DNA of 64,000 nucleotides from Pegoplata infirma (Eukaryota > Arthropoda > Insecta > Diptera > Anthomyiidae), in contig OY992538.1 of the NCBI GenBank assembly GCA_963921195.1, positions 86,303,904 to 86,367,903 of the forward strand. The letters are read 5' to 3'. Below are positions 12,348 through 23,507 of the stretch, piece after piece; within the stretch, counting starts at the first letter, position 1, and each line of letters begins with the position of its first letter. The notes under the pieces were generated by a model that searched no databases, had not been told where the DNA came from, and saw nothing but the letters and a program-made list of their open reading frames with translations. Made by a program: the position numbers and the translations under genes.

Positions 12348-12575
12348 GATTTTCGCAATTTTTTAAATGTTTTAAGTACCATTTGAAAACTCCTTCCTGG
12401 TAAAGTTTTTTGATGACTCGTCCAAAAGATATGAAATTAAAATACTTAAACTACTTTTACTCATAAATTCTTCAAAAATGATACAAATTAAAAAAAAAAA
12501 TTGTTTTAATTTTTAAAAAATACTAACAATTTTTCAAAAGTGTTCTATTATGCGATTTTTAAGTTTTTGAATTTA

Positions 12576-12680
12576 AGGCTGGATTACTCCATTAAATTTA
12601 ACTTTTTCATACAAATTTTGACATAAGGCTCAGTTAAATCGGCAGTTAGCAGCTAACTTCTCATTGAGTATTCCGCCCTA
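12576..12680. mobile_element. Hairpin MITE (GGCTGGATTACTC family)
   Basis: GGCTGGATTACTC faces GAGTATTCCGCCC. The interior contains GACATAAGGCTCAGTTAAAT. A fuller copy lies at 43201-43331. Confidence 0.7.
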
Positions 12681-12799
12681 AATCTAATTTTTTAAAAAAG
12701 TTTGTACTCTTGGACTTTTTTTAAATTTTTTGTTTAAAGCTTCTTGCTACAACCAAAATCGGAAGGGGATGAAACCAAAAGCAAATGAAAGTTGGAAGT

Positions 12800-13150
12800 C
12801 TATCCGTCTGTCTGTCTGTGGAAATGGTGATCACGGCCAAAATATTACACGGAGGTGACTTAAACTTAACATATTTATTGAAAGTTCTTCCGAGAAGTTT
12901 GGTATTGCATTTGAGCGATATCGGTTCAGCGGTTCAAAAGTTATGAACGAAAATGGACACCTCAAAAATTTTAGTACATTCAACATAACCTAAAAATACA
13001 AAATGCTTTAATTCGGCTGCTGATTGGCATATGTCAACATAATTGAACACTAAATGGTATTTAAACAAGTACGAACATATATTTTGACAAAAAAAGAAAA
13101 AAATCGCGGATTTTTTTTTACCAATTTTTTTTTTCGCGGAAATTAAAAAA
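12800..13150 (-). repeat. Partial INE-1-like repeat, minus strand
   Basis: The reverse complement of this block matches 38.33-38.67 kb, including AAATACCATTTGGTGTTCAA-type sequence, AACCGCTGAACCGATATCGC and the GTCT-repeat core. The head palindrome seen at 38.2 kb is missing, so this copy is truncated. Confidence 0.65.
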
Positions 13151-15245
13151 AAAAATCAACAGTAATTTCCTTTTAAATAAATTTTTTTTTTCAAAACCCT
13201 CCAAATTCGATATAAAAATTCCAATATTTTTTTATTTAAGTGTTTTATAAAAACTTACAAATTTCGGTATATTAAAAAATAAACTGTTTGGAGGATTCAG
13301 CGGTTTTATATGAGGGGTTCCACACTTAATTTAAAACTCACAAATTTTATTCGTAAATATGGGGAGTTCCACACTAAATATACAATTTTCATTTTGTTTT
13401 TACTCTCGATTATCTTAAAAAATAAAAAGTGAGAAGGATTTAGCGGTGAGGTGTTTAACAATTAACTGCCAAATCACAAATTATTATCATATCAACTTTT
13501 TTACATATAATTGTTTACTTGATATGTTCTCAAAAAAAAGTGCACACAATTATTTTGCATGTTCGTTTTTTTTTTTTGCAAAATGCTAAAAAAATATTAA
13601 ATTATAAAATTTTTTCCGCTTACGTTTGCTGAACAAATGGATTTTTATTGTTTTCTGAATTGTATTTTTTACTTTAATTTTTCGATTTTTTTTGCAAACT
13701 CTTAGGAAAAAACGCAGTAGATGTATTTTGTTACTCAAACTGAGTTTGGTTTTTATAACATGAATTAAAGATTTTAAAAACAGAAAAATACATGAAATTA
13801 ACATAATATTGTAAGGTAGCCATAACATTTTATAATGCAATTATTATCTAAAGATGGTCCCCTTTACAACGGTACCACACACACCTTTTAAAAATAAGCG
13901 GTTTATTTAATGCCAAGAATCATATAAGTTTGCCCCAATGTACAATGTAGTTTTTGTGAACATAGTATAGTACATTATCGTAGAGTTTGTGTTCGTCAAC
14001 TCAGCGGCATAACGTTCAGTATTTTGTTTGCGTACTAATACACAAAAATAAAATACAAACAATTTTTTGTGTATTCGGTATTTCTCGTTGGGAATGTTTT
14101 TGCGTACTTTCAGCGGCATAGTTCAGTACAGAACACTAAAGTACCGTTCGTTAGTGTTTTTTTCGAACAATGGGCACGAGCGATACACCATTGGATAGGC
14201 CTTAAAAACCATTTCGATCTGTATAAAATTTTCATATAGTTTCTTTTAAAGAAGTGTGAAAATTCCTCAAAAACGAAAAAATATCGCCCCCCCTTTGAAC
14301 CGCTTAATGGGAAATTGACAGCTAAGAATGAACAGGTAAGAGTAGAAACAGAACAAGTCCGGCACGACTTCTTCCATACGATTTGACAGATAAAACCGGT
14401 GGCCGGCGCCTGTGTGAAATAAAACTTGTTCTATTTTTTAAAGGTGTCAAAGCTCATTCTAATTGGAAACCGTCTCCCGTGCCGTGCTTGTTCTGTTCGT
14501 ACTATAACTCTTATTTTAAATCCTCCCCTCTTTACCATATGCAAGTTTCAGGATAATCGATGGGTGCCCTGTGAAAGACCTCCCTTATAAGTGCATCGTT
14601 TTATGGCGAGAGGAAATAAAATGGGCTCCACACAAGTGAATACCCACAAAGTGGCAATTTAAATGCTGCATTTTTTTCTTGTAATAAAGTCTCGCAACTT
14701 TTGTTTTTGTTGGCAAACGTGGGTGAAAAGCAATGAAAGAGGAAAACAGAATTCGTGATTTTTTTCTACCCCGTTTGGTTTTCACCCCCGTTTGCCTTAA
14801 ACATTTTTTTCAAGACTTTATTGCAAGCAGAAAAAAGCACCGTATAAGTTGGCTTAAAGCAATCGAAAGTCCTTTAAACCGAGTTTTGTTTAAAACACAT
14901 CAATGCAAATTGGTTAAAATGTATCTTGTCTTAAATATTCGATAAAACTTTTTAAAAGTATTCATCAATATTTTTAAAATTGGGAAATTAAAAAAAAAAA
15001 AACAAAAAAAAAAACTGATTTTAATTTTAACGGGTTTTCAAAAAAAATGTTTCCGGTTTAAAAAATACAACACTGTGTTTTTTAAATGTCTCCGTCTCTT
15101 TTCGTAACATATTTTTGTAATCTCTTTTGTGTAGAGAAAATTATGCTGTCAATCTCTACCATTTACAATTTCTACACCATCAAATTTGTTTAGTATGTTG
15201 TCGACATTTATTGTTTTTAACACAAATTTAGTGCATTTCGATTAA
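13150..15245. other. No gene seen; AT-rich intergenic DNA with one hairpin
   Basis: Long A and T tracts dominate. CAGCGGCATA recurs at about 14.01 and 14.11 kb. An imperfect palindrome at about 14668-14842 (TTGGCAAACGTGGGTGAAAA against TTTTCACCCCCGTTTGCC) is probably a MITE. Short open frames lack codon character. Confidence 0.45.
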
Positions 15246-15386
15246 TATGGCATTCACACTAGCGGCCTTAAACATGTTGTTTAACAAAACACCAGTAGCA
15301 GAATAAAAACGTAATGGACACGGAACAAAGACTTTTTTAAACATCTCACTCTTAAACACTTCAAAACAGCTAGTGTGAACGCCGTA
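15246..15386. mobile_element. 141-bp MITE, TAA duplication (TATGGCATTCACAC family)
   Basis: Ends TATGGCATTCACACTAGC and GCTAGTGTGAACGCCGTA are inverted and flanked by TAA at 15243-15245 and 15387-15389. The interior (ACACCAGTAGCAGAATAAAA) is nearly the same as the copy at 48196-48480. Confidence 0.85.
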
Positions 15387-15950
15387 TAAGTTCAACAATC
15401 TTTATAGATTGTAATTATTGCGACATTATTGACGAAAAAATCAAGTTGATGTGATAATTAAATTGTAACGGTCCATAAAACAATAATTTAAATGTATTTC
15501 TAATTGGAATAAAAAAAAAACCCAACTTGAAAACTATAAACTAAATAAAAGGAGAACAAAAACCACTAAATACGAGTGTATTATATACAATAACACCATA
15601 TAAGGTAAAAGGGGGGAGGAAGTAGTGCGAAAAAAGTAAATAAATTGTATTGAAAAAAACAAGAAACTTGTTTTAAAGCTAGAGAGAGACATTTTTGTCT
15701 TTGTTTCTATAATATTTTAAGTACAAAAAAGTAAAATATGTATTGCATTACACTTTCTATTTTTTTTTTCTTTTAATTATTATAGATGGTTAAAAAATAA
15801 TTGCATTACATAAGTATATTAAGTAAAATTTAAGTAATTTTGCAAAAAAAAAAAACTGTTATATTTTCTGCAGATAATAATTGTTTTCAAATACATATTC
15901 ATGTCAATAACAAATCTTGAAAATAATGAGATTGTGTGCTTGTGTATGGA

Positions 15951-16090
15951 TAGCCCTGTTCTCACTTGCGTTTTAAAACAAGTTTTTAGAATATGTTTTA
16001 AAGAATTTCTTTATGCTATTACAGTATATTGATAGATTAATACAAAAAATGTAGCGAAAACAGTTTTTTGCTATAAGTGAGAACAGCGTA
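15951..16090. mobile_element. Hairpin MITE related to the TACCCTATTCACAC family
   Basis: GCCCTGTTCTCACTT faces AAGTGAGAACAGC (the last T tract differs). The interior TTATGCTATTACAGTATATT parallels TTATTCTATTACAGTATATT in the 47.85 and 48.22 kb MITEs. Confidence 0.65.
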
Positions 16091-16605
16091 TATGACCGAA
16101 TTAACTGCTTCGTATTTGAAGCAACACTCATCAGGCCTTTTTTGTTGGCAAACTTTGATCGTTACCATGCATCAAAACGAAAAAAACGACACCTTAACTT
16201 CCATAAATTTCTCAATTTAATTTAGCGTCGTTTGGAATAGTTTTGTGTAATATTACACATTTTCAATGAAATATTGATAAAATTAGTTTATTAAATGCAA
16301 TTTAGCTTCAAAGCAACACAAAAACATTTATCTTTTTTATTAATACCAAAGAGAGCCATTAACAATAAGAGAATCATTCACAATGTATGCAAGTTAATTT
16401 TTAACTTCTAGAATTTTGAGCGTTAACACTAATGTGAACTTTGTATGGAAGAACACTGATAATTATGCCAACAAAAAACGCCTATCGTACATATATATTG
16501 AGCAAGTTCGATACTTAGTTAGTGTTGTCAATTCGATTTACCGACTTTTTGAATCGCTGATTTATTGTAATGTTGGATGCTCGAAAACTACACTCAAAAT
16601 AAAAA

Positions 16606-17149
16606 CACTAAGAAAATTATGTAAGTTACTACATGTTAATTATTTGTATATTTTACAGTAGTCAGTTGTTTTTGTATGAAAAATATCAAACAACTATTTT
16701 TTATAGTTATTTAAAGTCGTTTTTTTGAACAACTAACAAAAAAGTACTGTGATGTAGTAACAGTTATTTAAAGTAGTTAATTTTATTTTTTTTATCTCTG
16801 AGAAATTTTCAGTTTTTTTCCAAAAAAATAAAAATAAATTTTCGTTTTTTTATTTTACACAATTTAAAAAAAAAAAAATTGGAAAAAATTTGGTCTTCAA
16901 ATTTTTTTTTTAATTTTATGAAAAAAATAAACAATTATAAATTAATTATTTTATTTTTACTACATTTAAGTTGTTTTTACTACAAATGTAAGTAGTTTTT
17001 ACTACATAAGTCAGTTGTTTTTTGTCAGTTAAAATAACTAACATTGTTAGTTGATTTAACTGAAAAAGTAGTTGACCCCAAAACAACTTACAAAGTAGTT
17101 ATTTTAACTGACATTTTCAGTTGATTTTACTAACATAATTTTTTGAGTG
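16606..17149. mobile_element. CACTCA-type MITE, copy 1
   Basis: The right end ACTAACATAATTTTTTGAGTG is the reverse of the family start CACTCAAAAAATTATGTTAG. The interior is a dense series of GTTAGTT / AACTAAC / AGTAGTTTTTACTACA blocks. Related copies: 23241, 30963, 31931 and 35869. Confidence 0.75.
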
Positions 17150-17302
17150 CAAGGAATTCTTGTCAAATAAGAGATAGCAAAAAAAAAGTTACTAACTTTT
17201 CTTCTAATTTTACAAGGTTTTTTTGACTGTGTATTTTTGAATTTTTTGATAAGCTACTTTATTATACTTTTTTTAAAAATAAAAAAATATATCGTGGAAC
17301 TA

Positions 17303-18114
17303 CCCAGGCAGAAAAAAAAGAACGGGAGAGCGCTGGCAAAGTACTTTTTATGGTCGCTTGAGTGCTGGGAAAGCATCACAGTTTAGTACTCTCCCAGCGT
17401 CCAAAATGATAACCACGGTAAACGGTATGCCGTTGCTATTTAAAAGCGCTTTGAAAGCGCTTTAAAAACAAAAAATATGGTACTATTATAGCACTTTTAG
17501 AACAAAAAAATGGGACGTATCTAAATTGTATAAGTCCATAAGACACAACTTTTTTTGGTGTTTATTTGAATAAAGAAATTTATTAAATTAGGATAAAAAA
17601 TTGATTGCCTAATTTATTAGGATAAAAAACGGAAAATTTTGTTTTCCGTTTTCTTTGCGTTTTGGAATAAAAAAGTTATTAAAAATGCTTTTAGGAAAAA
17701 TTTTGGAAAAGTCCCGAAAAAAGTGGTGTATTGAACCGAAACGGGTTGTGTTCCAAAGGGATAGGCCCAGTGACATTTCATATACGAAGTTTAAGACACT
17801 TCCTCACGAAAGAAACAGGTGTTTTTATATAAAAAGTGTCAAGTTTGTAATATGTTGGTCATTGTGTATAAGTGACATATCATGAGAACTATCAAGGACC
17901 GGCCACTAATCCTGCAAGGAAATAAAAAGTATTCCAATTGTTATGAAAATTAATAAATTTTAATAAAAAATTTATATTTTGAACGGATTTAAATAGAAAA
18001 ACATTGGCAAAGCGCTTGGAAAGCACTTTTTCGATTTCATACTACCTTCTACACAAAAAATTAAGTGCTTTGCCGAGCCTTTTTCTTTGGAACGGTTGGC
18101 AGTTTCTGCCTGGG
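17303..18114. mobile_element. 812-bp TIR element (CCCAGGCAGAAA ends)
   Basis: CCCAGGCAGAAA and TTTCTGCCTGGG are inverted and flanked by TA. The inner arms repeat sequences such as GGCAAAGTAC / GCAAAGCGCTT. A right-end fragment of the same family lies at 43490-43617. No transposase. Confidence 0.7.
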
Positions 18115-18462
18115 TATATTCAATTTCAGATATCTGATAGTTTGACGATTGATTGCAAAATGTTTCGTGACATAGGCGTCATCTATGGTATTAATTTCAG
18201 AACCAAAAAAAAAATATTTTCATATTATTGAGTTATTTGCAACATGTTTTTTGTTTTATAAATAAAAAATTGAGCTATCTACAGTATTTTTTAATGGTAT
18301 TATTACTAGAGTAAACTTTTTGATTTTTTGATATCATCACTTTTTAGAAGGTCTTTGCATCAATAAAAATAATGGCATAGTTTTTTTTTTTGGAAAACTC
18401 CATTGCATTGTAGGGGCATCCCTAGTCAAAAAAAACTGCTTACATTTTCATACAATTTTTCT

Positions 18463-18578
18463 AAATGTCCCCAGGAACAAGTCAGCAGTTGGTCAGCAGT
18501 GCCCACCAGCATCGGTGACCACCAACAATGCTTTTAGAAAACCGCTGACCAACTGCTGACTTGTCCTTGGGGACATTT
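18463..18578. mobile_element. Hairpin MITE, ~116 bp
   Basis: AAATGTCCCCAGGAACAAGT and its near-complement ACTTGTCCTTGGGGACATTT form the arms, with GTCAGCAGTTGGTCAGC paired inside. Confidence 0.7.
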
Positions 18579-18922
18579 GGAAACATTTTATAAATATGTC
18601 AGTTTGCCGAATGGGGTACTCTATGGACTCTAACGAACTGAAATTTTTTGATGAGAACCCCTGCATTTTTTTTGGTGTAGCACAGTGTTATTTATTTTTG
18701 TTTATAATATTTTATAAAAGTTATGATAAGAACTAAACTTGAAACCATATTGTTTGTGGTTTTTAGTTAGCTTAATATTCAGTAGTACACTCAAAATAAA
18801 TTCTCTGTCCAATCAGCAGAAAAATCTGCTGTAAATACACCCGTTTTGAATCATATGAGAAATCTGCTGATTTTAGCAGACGCGGTTTGCTAAAAAATCT
18901 GTCGTGATTATCAAGGTGAAAT

Positions 18923-19055
18923 CAGGGGGTAGTTATGTAACTTAATAGTCGTCAAATCGTATCGTTAGCTCATTATTCCATTACCATATACTGCCATTTT
19001 ATGGTAATAGAATAATGAGCTAACGATGATTATCAAGTTACATAATTAGCCCCCA
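18923..19055. mobile_element. Hairpin MITE (GGGGGCTAATTATG family), copy 1
   Basis: GGGGGTAGTTATGTAACTT faces AAGTTACATAATTAGCCCCC, with inner arms ATCGTTAGCTCATTATTCCA. A second copy is at 55317-55448. Confidence 0.75.
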
Positions 19056-19391
19056 GCAAAGAAATCGGTCAAAACAGCAGAGAAATCTGCTAAGATATTT
19101 TTTTAAGAAAATTTTTGTTTTTAGAAAATTTGTTTTCAAGAAAACATTAATATATATTTTTTTAATTTAAACTTAAAAATAAAAAAAGGTTTCTGTAAAA
19201 TTATCAATATAATATACCTATTTTTTTTTAGTTATGTCAATTAGTCTCAATCGTTTTAATTGTATAAAAATCGAAAAAAATAACACTTTGAAAAAACATA
19301 TTAAGAAAGTTTTCTTCAAAAAAGAGTGACAAACTATTTCTGTAAAATTACAAGATAATCTGATAAAACAAATTTAAAAATATGTTTATAT

Positions 19392-20142
19392 GCTATTTAC
19401 ATATACCCCGAAATCCACATAAATTTGGATTTCAAATCCAATTAAAATCTATACCGTTTACATATGCTTTTTTGACATTTAGCGGGATTTTGTTTGTACT
19501 AACTCTGTATTTTCTTTTGATTTGTGTACAGGGTTGTTAGTTGGAAAATTACCCAATTTTATAAATATTTCTAAAAACAATGATTTTTCTTTGCCGGAGC
19601 CAATATTTTCCATCCCACTAGTATATGTTGGGACCACAATATCAAAAAATGTGTTTTTATGTAGAGCTGCTTCTTTAAATGCAAGAAAATTAACATTTTT
19701 GCCAAGTTTGGGGCCGCCACCATTGAGTGTTTTTCTTTGTTAGGAAGACCAAATTGGTCAACTAAATTGTGCGTTTACCATTTGCAATGGTAAATTTTAA
19801 ATGAAACATTGTTAAACATTGTTTTTATTAATCTTTTAATAGTTTTAAAAAAATAAATTTTAATTGTTTTTTTACTTTATAAAAAACAACAACAGCTGAT
19901 AAAAAATCGTGTGCAGCGTTGAAAAAAAACCATTAGGGGTGATTATTTTGGGAAAACCCATAGTTGTACAATTAAGTAGTAGACATTTTTTGGATTTTAA
20001 ATTGGGATTTTACGATTTTCCCAAAATCCAATTTTTTTTTTGTATGGGATTTGACATTTGAAATCCAAAAAAGTAATGGGATTTACTTGGATTTTCATTG
20101 AAATCCCATTTTTTTTGGATTTCGAGGCATATGTAAATGGCC
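19392..20142. mobile_element. ~750-bp TIR element with a conserved open frame, copy 1
   Basis: GCTATTTACATATACCCCG faces the complement of its right end CGAGGCATATGTAAATGGC. A core at 19485-19742 is open on both strands. The minus frame reads about 86 codons from 19740 to 19483 (contains KLGKNVNFLAFKEAALHK and SGKEKSLFLEIFIKLGNF). The plus frame is 73 codons but starts on TTG. The core is kept in the two copies at 60 kb. Product unknown; it may be a captured host exon. Confidence 0.6.
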
Positions 20143-20752
20143 TATTAAGAATATCGTTTTGATTGCATAAAAAAATTAACACTTTGCAAACTATTTCTGT
20201 ATAATTACAAAATAATCTGCTAAAAATATGTTCAAAAATATTTTGAAATTCAGTAGACAGAATCAGTAAAAACGCAGTAAAATTTCTGTTATTTTTAAAA
20301 CTGAATGACAGAGATTTTAGTAAAAATATCCATTTTAGCAGATAAACCTGCTGAAAGTTTGCGTTATCAAATTGAAAGTCGTTTTACAGATTTTTTGACA
20401 GATTTTTTCTTTTGAGTGTAGTAAATTGTTTTGTGGTAAAATTACGCCTATTAATAAAAAACACTTTATTTATGTATGTACTAGCTTACCATCCCGGTAC
20501 TTCGTTACCGGTTGTGCAGAATACAGAATAGAAGGATCAGGATTACTCTATCGATTTCCAAAAAATTCCCCTACGTAGTCTTTACTTTACTACCCCTACG
20601 TAGTCTTTGTTTTATTTACTTGTGGAAGTTTAAGTCTTCCATAAAAATATATTTCAATGAATAATTTAAACAATAAAATTTGAATAACTTCGCTGGTATG
20701 TTATCATGTTCATTCCGGGGGAAAAATATATTGACAATTTTCGAGCCCTTAT

Positions 20753-21052
20753 CACAGACTAACACAGACTCGACATAAGTGACAGGTGTCAAAAAAGTAG
20801 TTCTGAACCATATGGTTAATATTTTCAAATTATTCTACGAATTAGGTTAGAAAGAGAAAACTGATATAACGCGCCATAAGAAAAATAGATGCCAGATTGG
20901 TTTTTGTTGTTTCACTCACTCCTAAGTCGTAGAAAGTGTTGCCATGTTAGCGTAATACGGACTAAAAACCGCTCTGTTTTTCCCTAAAATCGCTTAGTTT
21001 TTCCCCATTTTTTCTTATAAAACTCTACTGTCGAGTCTGTTTATAGTCTGTG
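20753..21052 (+). mobile_element. 300-bp MITE, 7-bp duplication CCCTTAT (copy 1)
   Basis: It starts CACAGACTAACACAGACTCG and ends CGAGTCTGTTTATAGTCTGTG, with CCCTTAT at 20746-20752 and 21053-21059. It is the same size as and nearly identical to the copies at 50028 and 52260. The 7-bp duplication fits the P-superfamily 1360/ProtoP group; that placement is inferred. Confidence 0.9.
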
Positions 21053-21572
21053 CCCTTATGTCGGGATTTTGGATTTTGAGTGAATAAATATTTCAGTGAA
21101 AAAAGAAATTGGAATAGAAAAAATAAGTTTGAGTGAAAAAATATATAGAGGGAAAAAATATGGAGAAAAAAGCTAAACACGAAAAATTTGAGTAAAAACT
21201 ATCATTCCATATTGTTCCCTGCTCTATTCCATTTTGTTCCCCGTTCTACTCCATTTCATTTCCAATTCCATCTCCTTCTTCTAAGGTCATTATTATAGGA
21301 ACAAAAAAAGTACCAAAAGTACACTTTATTACCCCCATTAGAAACGGAATTTCTAAAAAGCACCCCTTCCAGAATGTTTTTTCTTCACCGAAGTATCCTA
21401 TACTCCATATTTCAATTATATAGGATCATTGTTTCAGCAAATATTAAAAGTACTTTTTATCCCCGTTAAGAAACGGAATTTCCAAAAAGTACTTTTCCAC
21501 ATCTTTTTTTCACCGAAGGATTTTACATTCCAAATTTTAAGTTTCAGTGACCATTATATTTATTGGAAAAAC

Positions 21573-22136
21573 CTTTTTATAAAAGGTACTTTTTATAAAA
21601 GGTACTTTTTATAAAAGGTACTTCTTATAAAAGGTACTTTTTATAAAAGGTACTTTTTATAAAAGGTACTTTTTATAAAAGGTACTTTTTATAAAAGGTA
21701 CTTTTTATAAAAGGTACTTTTTATAAAAGGTACTTTTTATAAAAGGTACTTTTTATAAAAGGTACTTTTTATAAAAGGTACTTTTTATAAAAGGTACTTT
21801 TTATAAAAGGTACTTTTTATAAAAGGTACTTTTTATAAAAGGTACTTTTTATAAAAGGTACTTTTTATAAAAGGTACTTTTTATAAAAGGTACTTTTTAT
21901 AAAAGGTACTTTTTATAAAAGGTACTTTTTATAAAAGGTACTTTTTATAAAAGGTACTTTTTATAAAAGGTACTACTACTTTTTATAAAATGTACTTTTT
22001 ATAAAAGGTACTTTTTATAAAATGTACTTTTTATAAAAGGTACTTTTTATAAAAGGTACTTTTTATAAAAGGTACTTTTTATATAAGGTACTTTTTATAA
22101 AAGGTACTTTTTATAAAAGGTACTTTTTATAAAAGG
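21573..22136. repeat. 16-bp tandem array, ~35 copies
   Basis: The unit TTTTTATAAAAGGTAC repeats almost without change. Sparse variants include AATGTAC, ATATAAGG and one extra ACTACT near 21975. The preceding 21297-21570 holds two dispersed related blocks (CCGTTAAGAAACGGAATTTC next to AAAAGTACTTTT), the probable seed. The unit holds TATAAAA and the near-palindrome AAAGTAC/GGTACTTT. Confidence 0.95.
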
Positions 22137-22737
22137 GTTTTGCAAAGTCAGTTCGGATTTCTTTTTTATAGCCCACTGAAGTTTTTATTTTTTTATCAAA
22201 GGCGTTTGGAAAACGTAAAAAATACTATAATAAGAACACATCTGAGCTTCAAAATATGATTTGATGTCTTCAGTGAAATTTTATGGCGGTTCTGCCATAA
22301 GGGGTCATTTTAGTCCTTTTTCAAAAACTAAACACAGAAGTCTAATAAAACGTCCATTTAGAGCGTAAAAATGTTCTACAAATATTTTCCTCATAAAATT
22401 TCACTAGGGGTTGTCGAATGTTCAAAGTTTGTGCGACATTCACAAAGTGCTTAAAAAGAGTCAAGTATAAAAAATCAATGTTTGTTATTTATTTTTGCCA
22501 AAGCAGTGTTAAAAAATATCGACAAAAAACAGTGCAAATATACTTTTGAGCTAAAAATGATGTTCTGATGTGTTTCATAAAATTTTATGATGATTCGTTT
22601 CTTTGACCAAATTAACCCTCTAGCTCCCGTTTTAAAGGGTCATTTTTGTCCTTTTTTTAAAAGAAATACAAAAAAGTCTATAAAAAAGGCAGTTAAAGGG
22701 TTAAAATGTTTTACAAATTTTTTCTGCATCAAATTAC
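22135..22737 (+). repeat. Dispersed ~600-bp repeat, copy 1
   Basis: It starts at GGGTTTTGCAAAGTCAGTTC exactly where the 16-bp array ends and matches 45083-45704 in ZCCHC8 intron 2 throughout. The TTAACCCTCTAGCTCCCGTT block is internally repeated in degenerate form. No ORF or terminal repeats seen. Confidence 0.75.
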
Positions 22738-23507
22738 AAAGAACAATTTAAATATCGATAAAAATTTTTTTGTTAAAAAACAAGGAAAACTGTCAAATAT
22801 TTGTAAAATTGGATTACAGGACCTTTTCTAGTAATTTGACAAGGTTTTTTTTTGAGTGTAGAACCAACTGTAATGAGAAATATGTGTTTAAAGTCACGTG
22901 AGCACAGTATTGCAAATATGTTTTTTTTTTATCTCAAATTTGTTTGCGGATTTTTTTTCACGAACATTTTTTTTTTTCACGAAAATTTTTTTTCCGCGCG
23001 GAAATTTTTTTTTTCAAAAACCTTTTTCCCCCAATATTTTTTATGTTACCAATTTTTTTTTTTCAAAAACCTTTTTTTCTCAAGATTTATTTATGTTACC
23101 AATTCTTTTAACAAACATTTTTGGTAATTTTTTGTTGAACAGTGAACATTCTTTTTCAAGTCCCTAAATTTTTTTAAATTAAAACTGTTTTTTACACCTC
23201 ACTGAATATTATTTATTAATTACTCTCTTTTTTTATTATACACTCAAAAAATTATGTTAGTAAAATCAACTGAAAATGTCAACTAAAATAACTACTTTGT
23301 AAGTTGGTTTTGGGTCAACTACTTTTTCAGTTAAATCAACTAACAATGTTAGTTATTTTAACTGACTTATGTAGTAAAAACTACTTACATTTGTAGTCAA
23401 AACAACTAAATAAGATAAGGTCGATAAAAATTATACTAAATTGTAATCATCGGAGGGCCCGCCGAATCTTAAGATATTAAAATATTATTGAATCATTTAA
23501 CTAAAAC

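Larger units (their letters stand above)
10730..12760. repeat. Old dispersed repeat shared in part with 39.9-41.7 kb
   Basis: Blocks such as TATGCGATTTTTAAGTTTTT and the TTTTTTGATGACTCGTCCAAAAGATAT region recur with substitutions near 40.55-41.65 kb, in the same order, with different later insertions in each copy. No terminal structure or coding capacity was recognised. Confidence 0.45.
18788..20418. mobile_element. 1.6-kb TIR element, 5-bp duplication TAGTA, doubly interrupted
   Basis: CACTCAAAATAAA faces TTTTCTTTTGAGTG, flanked by TAGTA at 18783-18787 and 20419-20423. Its interior repeats AATCTGCTGA-type blocks. Two younger elements are nested in it (18923 and 19392). Confidence 0.7.

Noticed and set aside
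21573..22136. CRISPR-like array
   Set aside because: The 16-bp units abut with no unique spacers and the DNA is eukaryotic.
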